In this document: one piece after another, positions 15,288 through 21,935 of the stretch
Position numbering within the stretch: the stretch's first letter is position 1
Layout of the letters: every line of letters starts with the position of its first letter
Origin: an uncultured Eubacteriales bacterium
GTDB taxonomy: Bacteria; Bacillota; Clostridia; Oscillospirales; Ruminococcaceae
Direction: 5' to 3'
Length of the DNA: 25,407 nucleotides
Assembly (NCBI GenBank): GCA_959605275.1
Contig: CAUHFD010000012.1
Location: 1-25,407 of the forward strand
Notes under the pieces: model-generated
What the model was told of the DNA's origin: nothing
The model's input: the letters and a program-made list of their open reading frames with translations, nothing else
Databases searched by the model: none
Program-made: the position numbers and the translations under genes

Positions 15288-15910
15288 GTCGTTTTTATAC
15301 CAAACATAAATCTTTTTTTGATAAGATAGACGGATTGTTTTTGGGCAATACTGTATTAGAAAGAGGATTGGTGGTTGCTCCGGTGATCGTTGCCGCTACC
15401 AGCTTAAAAAACAGTGTGGTACTGGCGATTGCTTACGGTATTATTACTTTTTTTACCGTGTTTTTTACGTCTTTTGTTTCCAAGAAGCTGCCATACACGA
15501 TTCGTGTTATTATTTACGTTTTATTTGCGTCGTTGGTTTATATTCCGACTGAATTCCTTTTGGAGCAGCTTTTTGAACCGCTTGCTATTTATAACGTCGG
15601 TATCTTTTTGCCTTTGATGGTAGCAAACTCCTTAATTGTACGTAAAAGTGAAACTCGTTTTTTTGTTCAGAAGAAAGGACCGATGGTTCTTGATTTGCTG
15701 TGCAGCGTCATAGGATTTATGTGGGTCATTTGTTTGGTGGGCGCCATTCGGGAGTTGTTCGGAAACGGCACCATCTGGAATATACCGATGCTGGAAGATT
15801 CCACTATTCCCGGCTTGCTGCTGCCTTTTTCCGGCTTTATTGTAATAGGATTTATCGCTGCCGGCTTTCAAAAATTCCGAAATTATTTTATGGAGCAAAA
15901 AGAAAACTGA
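15284..15910 (+). CDS. rnfE: RnfE-like membrane subunit lacking both cluster cysteines
   Basis: A 208-residue membrane protein of the RnfE/NqrD family with about six hydrophobic segments. It aligns with canonical RnfE at N-TVLERGLVVAPVIVAATSLKN and FLPLMVANSLIVRKSE, and at VGAIRELFGNGTI. In canonical proteins each of the first two regions has a cysteine (LGxCP and NC) that helps hold an intramembrane [2Fe-2S] cluster with RnfA. Here they are Ala32 and Ser116. GGAGGTGA sits five bases before the ATG, and the start overlaps rnfD. The redox role therefore seems lost or changed. The family call is firm; the function is open. Confidence 0.87.
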   Translation: MSRFYTKHKSFFDKIDGLFLGNTVLERGLVVAPVIVAATSLKNSVVLAIAYGIITFFTVFFTSFVSKKLPYTIRVIIYVLFASLVYIPTEFLLEQLFEPLAIYNVGIFLPLMVANSLIVRKSETRFFVQKKGPMVLDLLCSVIGFMWVICLVGAIRELFGNGTIWNIPMLEDSTIPGLLLPFSGFIVIGFIAAGFQKFRNYFMEQKEN

Positions 15911-15934
15911 TTTTAACAGGGGGTGCAAAGTATC

Positions 15935-16552
15935 GTGCAGGACTTATGGAATACCGTTCTTTCTTTTCTGTCAGAGATGGCAATTTGTGCGTTAATCGCT
16001 ATATTTGTTGAAAATACGATATTTGCCAGAGCGTTGGGAACCAGCTCGATTCTATTAATGCTTCGGAAAAAGTTTAATCTATTTCTGTTTGGATTGATTT
16101 TAACAATTATCACGCTGCTTTCTTCGATTGTGGCGGCGTTATTTATTCCTATGATCAGTGATTTAAAATATAAAAATTATTTGCTGCCGCTGATTTACGT
16201 CTTAATTATCGGGGTTATTTATATTTTGACCTTGATATTCTGCGCTCAATTTTTAAAAAAGCAGATGCCGAAAATCAGACCGATGATTCATATGTCGGCA
16301 TTTAACTGCGCAGTACTTGGCGCATTGCTGCTCAGTACAAATGAGATGCGCAGTACTGCCGGTATGATTGGTTTCGGTCTTGGATCGGGAATCGGTTTCA
16401 CCATGGCGGCATATTTGATATCAATTGCTTTTGAAAAGCTCAACAGCGAAAAAATTCCCAAAGCATTTCGCGGATTTCCGATTGCAATGATTTATATTGG
16501 TATTTTATCACTTGCTTTTTATGGTTTGGTAGGTCATGAGTTGCCATTTTAG
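15935..16552 (+). CDS. rnfA: RnfA-like membrane subunit with one of two cluster cysteines
   Basis: A 205-residue membrane protein of the RnfA/NqrE family, about six hydrophobic segments. FVENTIFARALGTSS aligns with the canonical VNNFVLxxFLGICP; the Cys there is Ser37. The second site, SAFNCAVLGALLL, keeps Cys125. GFGLGSGIGFTMAAYLI matches the later conserved loop. AGGGGGT at 15918-15924 points to GTG 15935; GTG 15923 lies inside that SD. It is 24 bases after rnfE and last of the three-gene unit. No rnfB follows. Confidence 0.86.
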   Translation: MQDLWNTVLSFLSEMAICALIAIFVENTIFARALGTSSILLMLRKKFNLFLFGLILTIITLLSSIVAALFIPMISDLKYKNYLLPLIYVLIIGVIYILTLIFCAQFLKKQMPKIRPMIHMSAFNCAVLGALLLSTNEMRSTAGMIGFGLGSGIGFTMAAYLISIAFEKLNSEKIPKAFRGFPIAMIYIGILSLAFYGLVGHELPF

Positions 16553-16577
16553 CGCTTTGTCATTTTGCAAATATAAG

Positions 16578-16628
16578 AGGAAAGGGGTTTTATTTATCTG
16601 CTTTTGCAATAAATAAAAAATTGGATCT
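16578..16628 (+). promoter_or_regulatory. SD, AU-rich hairpin and ATG leader of the DUF4015-like gene
   Basis: AGGAAAGGGG (16578-16587) is followed at once by a hairpin: TTTTATTTAT (16588-16597) with ATAAATAAAA (16609-16618), a C bulge, then TGC-TTTT-GCA. Ten bases separate the hairpin from the ATG at 16629, with only a weak GGA in them. Folding would place the strong SD at a usable distance. Confidence 0.55.
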
Positions 16629-17801
16629 ATGGCAAAATACAGGAAGATTAAGAGACATAAAATAAAATACGCACGTCGCCGAAAAAAGAACAGCGTATTG
16701 AAAACCGTTTTGTTTATTATTTTGCTCGGTGTTTTAGTGTTTTTAGCTTATAGTGTAGCGGGACCGATCAAGAAATTATTCACCGGTGAACTGACTGCCT
16801 CAAATACATCGTCTGTTTCTTCTGTACCTTCCAATTCGCCTTCTTCTGATGTTGCTTCCGATACTTCTTCCAATATTGTACCGTCTGAAACAGAAAACTT
16901 AAAAGTGATTGCCATGCCGATTGATACGGCGCTGGATGCGGCAAAACAGGATGCGTTTCTGACCGCCGCAAAATTGAAAGGATATCAGGCTGTTTTAGCG
17001 GAACTAAAAGATGATGACGGCGTTATTTATTTCCAGTCTTCGGTATCCTCAATCAACGGAAATAAGGCAATTGCGGAAAATGCGGTGTCAGCGGATGCGC
17101 TTGCGAAAAAGATTCAGGATGCGGGAATGGTTCCGGTGGCAGCGGTGCATACTTTTAAAGATAAGATAGCACCGGATAAAACCAAGGATAATACGTTTAT
17201 GGTGAAAAACAGCACCTATACCTGGTTTGACCGCGCGGCAAGTGATGGCGGCAAGCCATGGCTGAATCCTTATAAGGAGTCTGCAAGAAATTACAATTTA
17301 ACGATTGTTGAGGATTTGGCAAAAGCCGGTTTTAAAGAAATCATCTTAAAATCGGTGCATTTCCCTGAGATCAATAGCATGAACAAGGCACAGCTCGACA
17401 CCTCTGTTTCGATCAGTGAGATTCTCAGCCAGTATGTAGCCTCAGCAAAGGAGGTCACTGCGAAATACGGTGCCAAGACAGTGGTTTCGTATGATTCTAT
17501 CGGTTATTGGGTCGAAAAGAAAGTGACCTACGGAGGAGAAGCAGGCGGTGTGAAAGCCGATGCGATTGCTCCTGTGATTCGACTGTCGGATTATGGAAAC
17601 AAGCTGACCTTCGGTGAGACGGTTATTGATAATCCGGGTGAAAATATCAATGCTGCCGTCAAAGCAGTTGTTGCGCAAATACAGGCGAAAACGACAGAAC
17701 AAAAGCCGGAGATCATCCCAATCATTGCTTCCGGACAGAATACGGAGGAAATTGTAAAGGCGTTGACAGAAGCGGGAATCAATAACTATATCGTTGAATA
17801 A
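16629..17801 (+). CDS. Membrane-anchored DUF4015-like putative glycoside hydrolase
   Basis: A 390-residue protein. A very basic N-terminus (1-22) precedes one membrane segment at about 24-43, then a Ser-rich linker (55-88) and an extracellular domain at about 90-390. The domain resembles the DUF4015 (PF13200) TIM-barrel family: VLAELKDDDGVIYF, HTFKDKIAP, WLNPYKESARNYNLTIVEDLAKAGFKEI. The family's usual FDYVRFP is here LKSVHFP (240-246), with Lys241 where the acidic residue is expected, so hydrolase activity is doubtful. Its linker resembles that of the GH25 lipoprotein. It follows rnfA by 76 bases without a terminator and may be cotranscribed. A cell-wall or surface role is inferred. Confidence 0.72.
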   Translation: MAKYRKIKRHKIKYARRRKKNSVLKTVLFIILLGVLVFLAYSVAGPIKKLFTGELTASNTSSVSSVPSNSPSSDVASDTSSNIVPSETENLKVIAMPIDTALDAAKQDAFLTAAKLKGYQAVLAELKDDDGVIYFQSSVSSINGNKAIAENAVSADALAKKIQDAGMVPVAAVHTFKDKIAPDKTKDNTFMVKNSTYTWFDRAASDGGKPWLNPYKESARNYNLTIVEDLAKAGFKEIILKSVHFPEINSMNKAQLDTSVSISEILSQYVASAKEVTAKYGAKTVVSYDSIGYWVEKKVTYGGEAGGVKADAIAPVIRLSDYGNKLTFGETVIDNPGENINAAVKAVVAQIQAKTTEQKPEIIPIIASGQNTEEIVKALTEAGINNYIVE

Positions 17802-17886
17802 ACGATCTTATTTCTCTCAATATCACTGTGACTTGTTTCGGCAAGCTGCATATAGATATCAGCACGTTTCAGAAAGGGTTTTCACA

Positions 17887-19602
17887 ATGAAGGAAATGGA
17901 ACTTTACAAGATTTGGTCAGAGCAAACCTTGGAGGACAGAGATTTAAATGAAGAACTGGCTGCAATTGCCGGAGATGTTGATGCAATTAGTGACCGGTTT
18001 TATCAGACGCTTGAATTCGGCACCGGCGGACTGCGCGGTGTAATCGGTGCGGGGACAAATCGAATGAATATTTATACCGTTCGGCAAGCCACCCAGGGTA
18101 TAGCAAATTATCTGAATGCCGAATATCAGAATTCGAGTGTTGCAATTAGTTATGACAGCCGGATCAAATCAGACGTTTTTGCTCGGGAAACTGCGCGGGT
18201 TTTTGCGGCAAACGGGATCAAAGTGCATCTTTACGACCGATTGATGCCGACACCATGTCTGTCTTTTGCGGTGCGGGAACTGAAATGTCAGGGCGGTGTT
18301 ATGATTACCGCCAGTCACAATCCGGCGAAATATAATGGCTACAAAGCATATGGCGAAGACGGTTGTCAGATCAACTTAGAAGTTGCCGAAAAGGTATTGC
18401 ATCAAATCGGAAAAGTAGATCTCTTTCATGGAGTGAAACTGGTTGATTTTGATCAGGCGATTGCTGACGGAAATATTTCCTATATTCCGGAGGAAGTGAC
18501 TGAAAAGTTTATGCAGCAGGTGCTGAGCCAGCAGATTAATCCCGGTATTTGTAAAGACTCCGGTTTAAAGGTGGTATATACGCCGCTGAACGGAACCGGA
18601 AACAGACCGGTTCGGGAAATTCTCAAACGAATCGGGATACAAAATGTTTCGATTGTCAAGGAACAGGAAATGCCGGACGGGCATTTTACTACCTGTCCCT
18701 TCCCGAATCCGGAAATAGCGGAAGCTTTGGACTTAGGTCTCAAGCAGGCAAAAGCGGAAAAGGCAGATTTGCTGTTGGCAACCGATCCCGACTGTGACCG
18801 TGTCGGCATTGCAGTGGCTGACGGCGAAGATTTCCGATTAGTGACCGGCAATGAGGTCGGCGCGTTGTTATTGGAATATATCTGCTCTCAGAGAACCAAA
18901 AAAGGCACTATGCCGGTAAATCCGTTGACGGTTAAAACGATTGTTACTACCGAGTTGGTGGATAAAATTGCCGCGAAATACGGTGTTGAAGTCCGAAATG
19001 TCTTGACGGGATTTAAATTTATCGGGGAACAAATCGGATTTTTGGAGGCAAAAGGAGAGGAAGAACGCTATATCTTCGGCTTTGAAGAAAGCTATGGTTA
19101 CCTTTCCGGCTCTTATGTTCGGGATAAAGATGCCGTAGACGCTTCTATGTTAATTTGTGAGATGGCTGCTTTTTACAGAAAACAAGGAAAGAGCATTTTA
19201 CAGCAATTAAACGCACTTTATGCAGAATACGGAGTGTTCTGCCATACCCAGCAGAGCTTTGTGTGTGAAGGCGAATCCGGCATGGAAAGAATGTCGAATA
19301 TTATGGAACAGCTACGCATTGCGCCGCCGCAAGAAATAGCGCAGTTCGAGGTCGTGGGAACAGAGGATTACGAGAAATCCGAGATCGTCGATAAAAACAG
19401 CGGAGTGATTACTCCGATTACTTTACCAAAATCAAATGTGATTGCATTCCGGTTGAAAAATGAAGCCAGAGTGGTAGTCCGTCCCTCAGGCACCGAGCCG
19501 AAAATTAAAGTATATTATACTACTACCGGAAAAAATGCAGAGGATGCAAAAAAATTAACAAAGGCTATTCAGGATGATTTTACGAAAATATTGGGATTTT
19601 AA
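17887..19602 (+). CDS. Phospho-sugar mutase (phosphoglucomutase/phosphomannomutase family)
   Basis: A 571-residue alpha-D-phosphohexomutase of the PgcA-like group, interconverting hexose 1- and 6-phosphates. All four signatures are present: the phosphoserine loop GGVMITASHNPAKYNGYK, the metal loop ATDPDCDRVGIA, the sugar-binding GFEESYGYL and the phosphate-binding RPSGTEPKIKVYY. The length fits PgcA, longer than the 450-residue GlmM type. AGAAAGGG nine bases upstream fixes ATG 17887; the frame back to 17794 is leader. It supplies glucose 1-phosphate for wall, capsule or glycogen pathways. No clear terminator follows; a small AAAAGC/GCTTTT hairpin at 19634-19649 overlaps the next promoter. Confidence 0.94.
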   Translation: MKEMELYKIWSEQTLEDRDLNEELAAIAGDVDAISDRFYQTLEFGTGGLRGVIGAGTNRMNIYTVRQATQGIANYLNAEYQNSSVAISYDSRIKSDVFARETARVFAANGIKVHLYDRLMPTPCLSFAVRELKCQGGVMITASHNPAKYNGYKAYGEDGCQINLEVAEKVLHQIGKVDLFHGVKLVDFDQAIADGNISYIPEEVTEKFMQQVLSQQINPGICKDSGLKVVYTPLNGTGNRPVREILKRIGIQNVSIVKEQEMPDGHFTTCPFPNPEIAEALDLGLKQAKAEKADLLLATDPDCDRVGIAVADGEDFRLVTGNEVGALLLEYICSQRTKKGTMPVNPLTVKTIVTTELVDKIAAKYGVEVRNVLTGFKFIGEQIGFLEAKGEEERYIFGFEESYGYLSGSYVRDKDAVDASMLICEMAAFYRKQGKSILQQLNALYAEYGVFCHTQQSFVCEGESGMERMSNIMEQLRIAPPQEIAQFEVVGTEDYEKSEIVDKNSGVITPITLPKSNVIAFRLKNEARVVVRPSGTEPKIKVYYTTTGKNAEDAKKLTKAIQDDFTKILGF

Positions 19603-19641
19603 TGATTTTTAAAATAAATTCAAATAAATCTGCAAAAGCAC

Positions 19642-19670
19642 TTGCTTTTTCGACAGAAATATGGTATCAT
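19642..19670 (+). promoter_or_regulatory. Promoter for rpmE
   Basis: TTGCTT at 19642-19647, 17 bases, TATCAT at 19665-19670. The start would be near 19677, about 33 nt before the ATG. Confidence 0.55.
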
Positions 19671-19709
19671 TAAAAACCGATAGATTTACTTTGAAAGAGG
19701 TGATTTTTA

Positions 19710-19913
19710 ATGAAACAGGGAATCCATCCGAATTATGAGGAAACAACAATCACCTGCGCTTGTGGTGAAGTGATAAAAACTCGTTCTACAAAAAAAGATA
19801 TTAAGGTTGAAATTTGTTCTAAATGCCATCCTTTCTTTACCGGAAAACAGAAATTAGTAGATACCGGCGGACGTGTTGACAGATTTAAAAAGCGTTTTGG
19901 TATGGATAAGTAA
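19710..19913 (+). CDS. rpmE: 50S ribosomal protein L31, zinc-binding type
   Basis: A 67-residue L31 with the four zinc cysteines Cys16, Cys18, Cys36 and Cys39 (TCACGEVI and EICSKCHPF), so it is the C-plus form, not the zinc-free paralogue made under zinc limitation. The ending GGRVDRFKKRFG is typical. AGAGGTG precedes the ATG. It bridges the ribosomal subunits near the central protuberance. It is a single gene with its own promoter and terminator. Confidence 0.97.
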   Translation: MKQGIHPNYEETTITCACGEVIKTRSTKKDIKVEICSKCHPFFTGKQKLVDTGGRVDRFKKRFGMDK

Positions 19914-19948
19914 TAACGATTTACTGTTATTGTTGTGAAATCAAACGA

Positions 19949-19982
19949 AAAGGCGGTGCGCTAAAGCACCGCCTTTCTCATT
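19949..19982 (+). terminator. Terminator after rpmE
   Basis: An 11-bp perfect stem, AAAGGCGGTGC (19949-19959) with GCACCGCCTTT (19966-19976), followed by CTCATTATTC. The T tract is interrupted but the stem is strong. Confidence 0.8.
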
Positions 19983-20010
19983 ATTCTTTCATCTATAATG
20001 GGGGAGTCAA

Positions 20011-20625
20011 ATGGGATACAGTACAATAAAAGAACCGGCTTCGGCAGAGTTTGTGGAAAAAAAATCCCGTTTTATCGGATATATCGCTCCGGTGAAAACG
20101 GCAGAGGATGTGGCATCATTCATAGCAGAGATCAAGCGGAAACATTGGGATGCGACACATAATGTGTCTGCCTATCTTTTAAAAAACGGTCAAAAAAAGT
20201 ACTCGGATGACGGAGAGCCGCAAGGCACTGCCGGCATGCCGATGCTGGATGTTTTGGAAAAAGAAAATCTGACTGATGTCTGCGTAGTCGGAACACGGTA
20301 TTTCGGCGGCATATTGCTGGGAGGAGGCGGTTTGGTGCGCGCTTATTCCCATACAGCTAAAATAGCGGTGGATGCGGCACAGATTCTGAACATGGTGGAG
20401 TGTAAGGTGCTTTCCGTTACGGTGGATTACGGTCTCTATAATAAGCTTCTTTATGTTTTGCCGGAGTATGATATTAAGGTGTTGTCCTCTGATTATGGGG
20501 CTGAAATAGTCTTAAAACTGTTAATAAAAGAAGAAAGATATCCTGCTTTTGAAAAGATGTTTCGAGAAATGACAAATGGGCAGAGAACAATACAGGTTTT
20601 GGAAGAAACATTCGACTTTTTTTAA
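20011..20625 (+). CDS. YigZ/IMPACT-family protein (UPF0029 plus DUF1949)
   Basis: A 204-residue YigZ-type protein. The N-terminal UPF0029 domain (about 1-125) shows EFVEKKSRFIGYIAPV, HNVSAYLL, SDDGEPQGTAGMPMLDVL and VVGTRYFGGILLGGGGLVRAYS. The C-terminal DUF1949 domain follows. Eukaryotic IMPACT proteins affect translation control; the bacterial role is not settled and old proline-dipeptidase labels are doubtful. GGGGGAG lies six bases before the ATG. It stands alone between the rpmE terminator and dgt. Confidence 0.92.
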   Translation: MGYSTIKEPASAEFVEKKSRFIGYIAPVKTAEDVASFIAEIKRKHWDATHNVSAYLLKNGQKKYSDDGEPQGTAGMPMLDVLEKENLTDVCVVGTRYFGGILLGGGGLVRAYSHTAKIAVDAAQILNMVECKVLSVTVDYGLYNKLLYVLPEYDIKVLSSDYGAEIVLKLLIKEERYPAFEKMFREMTNGQRTIQVLEETFDFF

Positions 20626-20714
20626 CAACCTATGCTGATAACCTCGTTTATGTTTTGAATAGGAATTTGTCGTATTTCTGCTCTATTTTGGGCAATTTAT
20701 GGATTTTGTGTTTT

Positions 20715-20767
20715 TTTGTCAAAAAGTTAAAGGGATTTTTGACAAATTGCGGTATATAATGTATGAG
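20715..20767 (+). promoter_or_regulatory. dgt promoter region with an 11-bp inverted repeat
   Basis: TTTGTCAAAAA (20715-20725) and TTTTTGACAAA (20736-20746) are perfect inverted arms around a 10-nt spacer. The right arm contains TTGACA (20739-20744); TATGAG lies 17 bases later, while a perfect TATAAT (20755-20760) is only 10 bases away. Either box may be used. The repeat overlaps the -35 and looks like an operator, or it could be a hairpin ending YigZ transcription. Confidence 0.5.
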
Positions 20768-20798
20768 AGGAATTTTGAACAGAAACGGAGGAAAGGAT

Positions 20799-21794
20799 AT
20801 GACAGTTCGGGAACGGCAGATGGAAGAAGAAAAGAGTCGCCTGAGCGAATATGCAGTGTGCTCAGCGGATTCCCGCGGACGGTTATCGGAAGAAAGACCG
20901 TGCCCGTACCGTACTGAATTTCAACGGGATCGGGATCGTATTATTCACTGTAATTCTTTTCGCCGTCTGAAACATAAAACGCAGGTTTTTCTGTCTCCAC
21001 TTGGAGATCATTATCGTACTCGGTTGACACATACGCTGGAGGTTTCCCAGATTGCGCGGACGATTGCCAGGGCGTTGCGGTTGAATGAAGATTTGACAGA
21101 GGCTATCAGCTTGGGACATGATTTAGGACATACGCCATTCGGTCATGCAGGCGAACGTGTGCTGAATGAAATTACGCCGTTTGGATACAAGCATTATCTG
21201 CAATCGGTGCGGGTAGTACATCGTTTGGAAAAAAACGGAAAGGGTTTAAATTTAACCTATGAAGTGAAAAACGGAATTGCCTGCCATTCTGCCAAGCTGG
21301 TTGCAGATACACTGGAAGGCAGAATCGTTAAAATTTCGGATAAGGTCGCTTATATCAATCATGATATTGAGGATGCGATCCGTGCCGGCGTTTTGTCAGA
21401 AGCGGATTTGCCCTGGGATGCAGTATATATTTTAGGCAGAAAAAAAAGCGAACGTATTTCTACCATCATTGCATCCATTGTGGAAAACAGCACCGATGAT
21501 ATCCGGATGTCTCCGGAAGTAGAAAAGGCACACCGTATTTTAAAGCAGTTTATGTTTGATTCGGTTTATACTAATCCTGTGGCAAAGGGCGAAGAGGGAA
21601 AAGCACAGGGAATCATTGAAAAGCTGTACCGATATTATAGCGATAATGTGGATAAGCTCCCTGCGTTTTTTAAGGAAATAGCCGATCAGGACGGTGTTCC
21701 GCGTGCAGTTTGCGACTATATATCGGGTATGACCGACCAGTTTGCAGTGACACAGTTTAAGGAATTATTTATTCCTAAATCATGGAATATCTGA
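20799..21794 (+). CDS. dgt: dGTPase-like HD-domain triphosphohydrolase
   Basis: A 331-residue HD-superfamily dNTP triphosphohydrolase, which releases tripolyphosphate from deoxynucleotides and helps balance dNTP pools. The metal-binding pieces are visible: LTHTLEVSQIARTIARAL, ISLGHDLGHTPFGHAGE (His-Asp pair) and VKISDKVAYINHDIEDAI. The start MTVRERQMEEEKSRL is set by GGAGGAAAGG at 20787-20796; the frame back to 20763 includes an ATG without an SD. It is just upstream of dnaG and rpoD, a common clostridial order that links dNTP supply to replication. Confidence 0.94.
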   Translation: MTVRERQMEEEKSRLSEYAVCSADSRGRLSEERPCPYRTEFQRDRDRIIHCNSFRRLKHKTQVFLSPLGDHYRTRLTHTLEVSQIARTIARALRLNEDLTEAISLGHDLGHTPFGHAGERVLNEITPFGYKHYLQSVRVVHRLEKNGKGLNLTYEVKNGIACHSAKLVADTLEGRIVKISDKVAYINHDIEDAIRAGVLSEADLPWDAVYILGRKKSERISTIIASIVENSTDDIRMSPEVEKAHRILKQFMFDSVYTNPVAKGEEGKAQGIIEKLYRYYSDNVDKLPAFFKEIADQDGVPRAVCDYISGMTDQFAVTQFKELFIPKSWNI

Positions 21795-21827
21795 AGCAAT
21801 GGGAAATCCGATAAAAGGAGGAATGGC

Positions 21828-21920
21828 GTGAGAAAGATGTTTTTTCGCGCTTCGCTTGTTTTTTGCCTGCCTATGGCGGGTTTACATTGCGCAATGCGCA
21901 AACCGGCACAAATTCAATAA
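21828..21920 (+). CDS. Possible 30-residue ORF between dgt and dnaG
   Basis: GTG 21828 follows AAGGAGG (21815-21821) by six bases, one of the best ribosome sites in the window. The product starts MRKMFFRASLVFCLPMAG, with a short hydrophobic middle and a basic end. Its TAA overlaps the AAGGA preceding dnaG. No family is recognised. The same DNA forms GC-rich hairpins, so it may be a noncoding dispersed element that happens to be open. Confidence 0.3.
   Translation: MRKMFFRASLVFCLPMAGLHCAMRKPAQIQ
21866..21904. repeat. GC-rich hairpin cluster between dgt and dnaG
   Basis: CCTGCC (21866-21871), loop TAT, GGCGGG (21875-21880); then TTGCGC (21887-21892), loop AAT, GCGCAA (21896-21901), within a GGTTT/AAACC frame. 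CATTGCGCAATG (21885-21896) is also a perfect palindrome. It resembles small dispersed palindromic elements, but no second copy is visible in the window. Confidence 0.4.
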
Positions 21921-21935
21921 GGAATGGTGATTTAT

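Noticed and set aside
19994..19999. TATAAT just before the YigZ-family gene
   Set aside because: No -35 at proper distance, and it touches the ribosome site, so a transcript starting from it would lack a usable SD.
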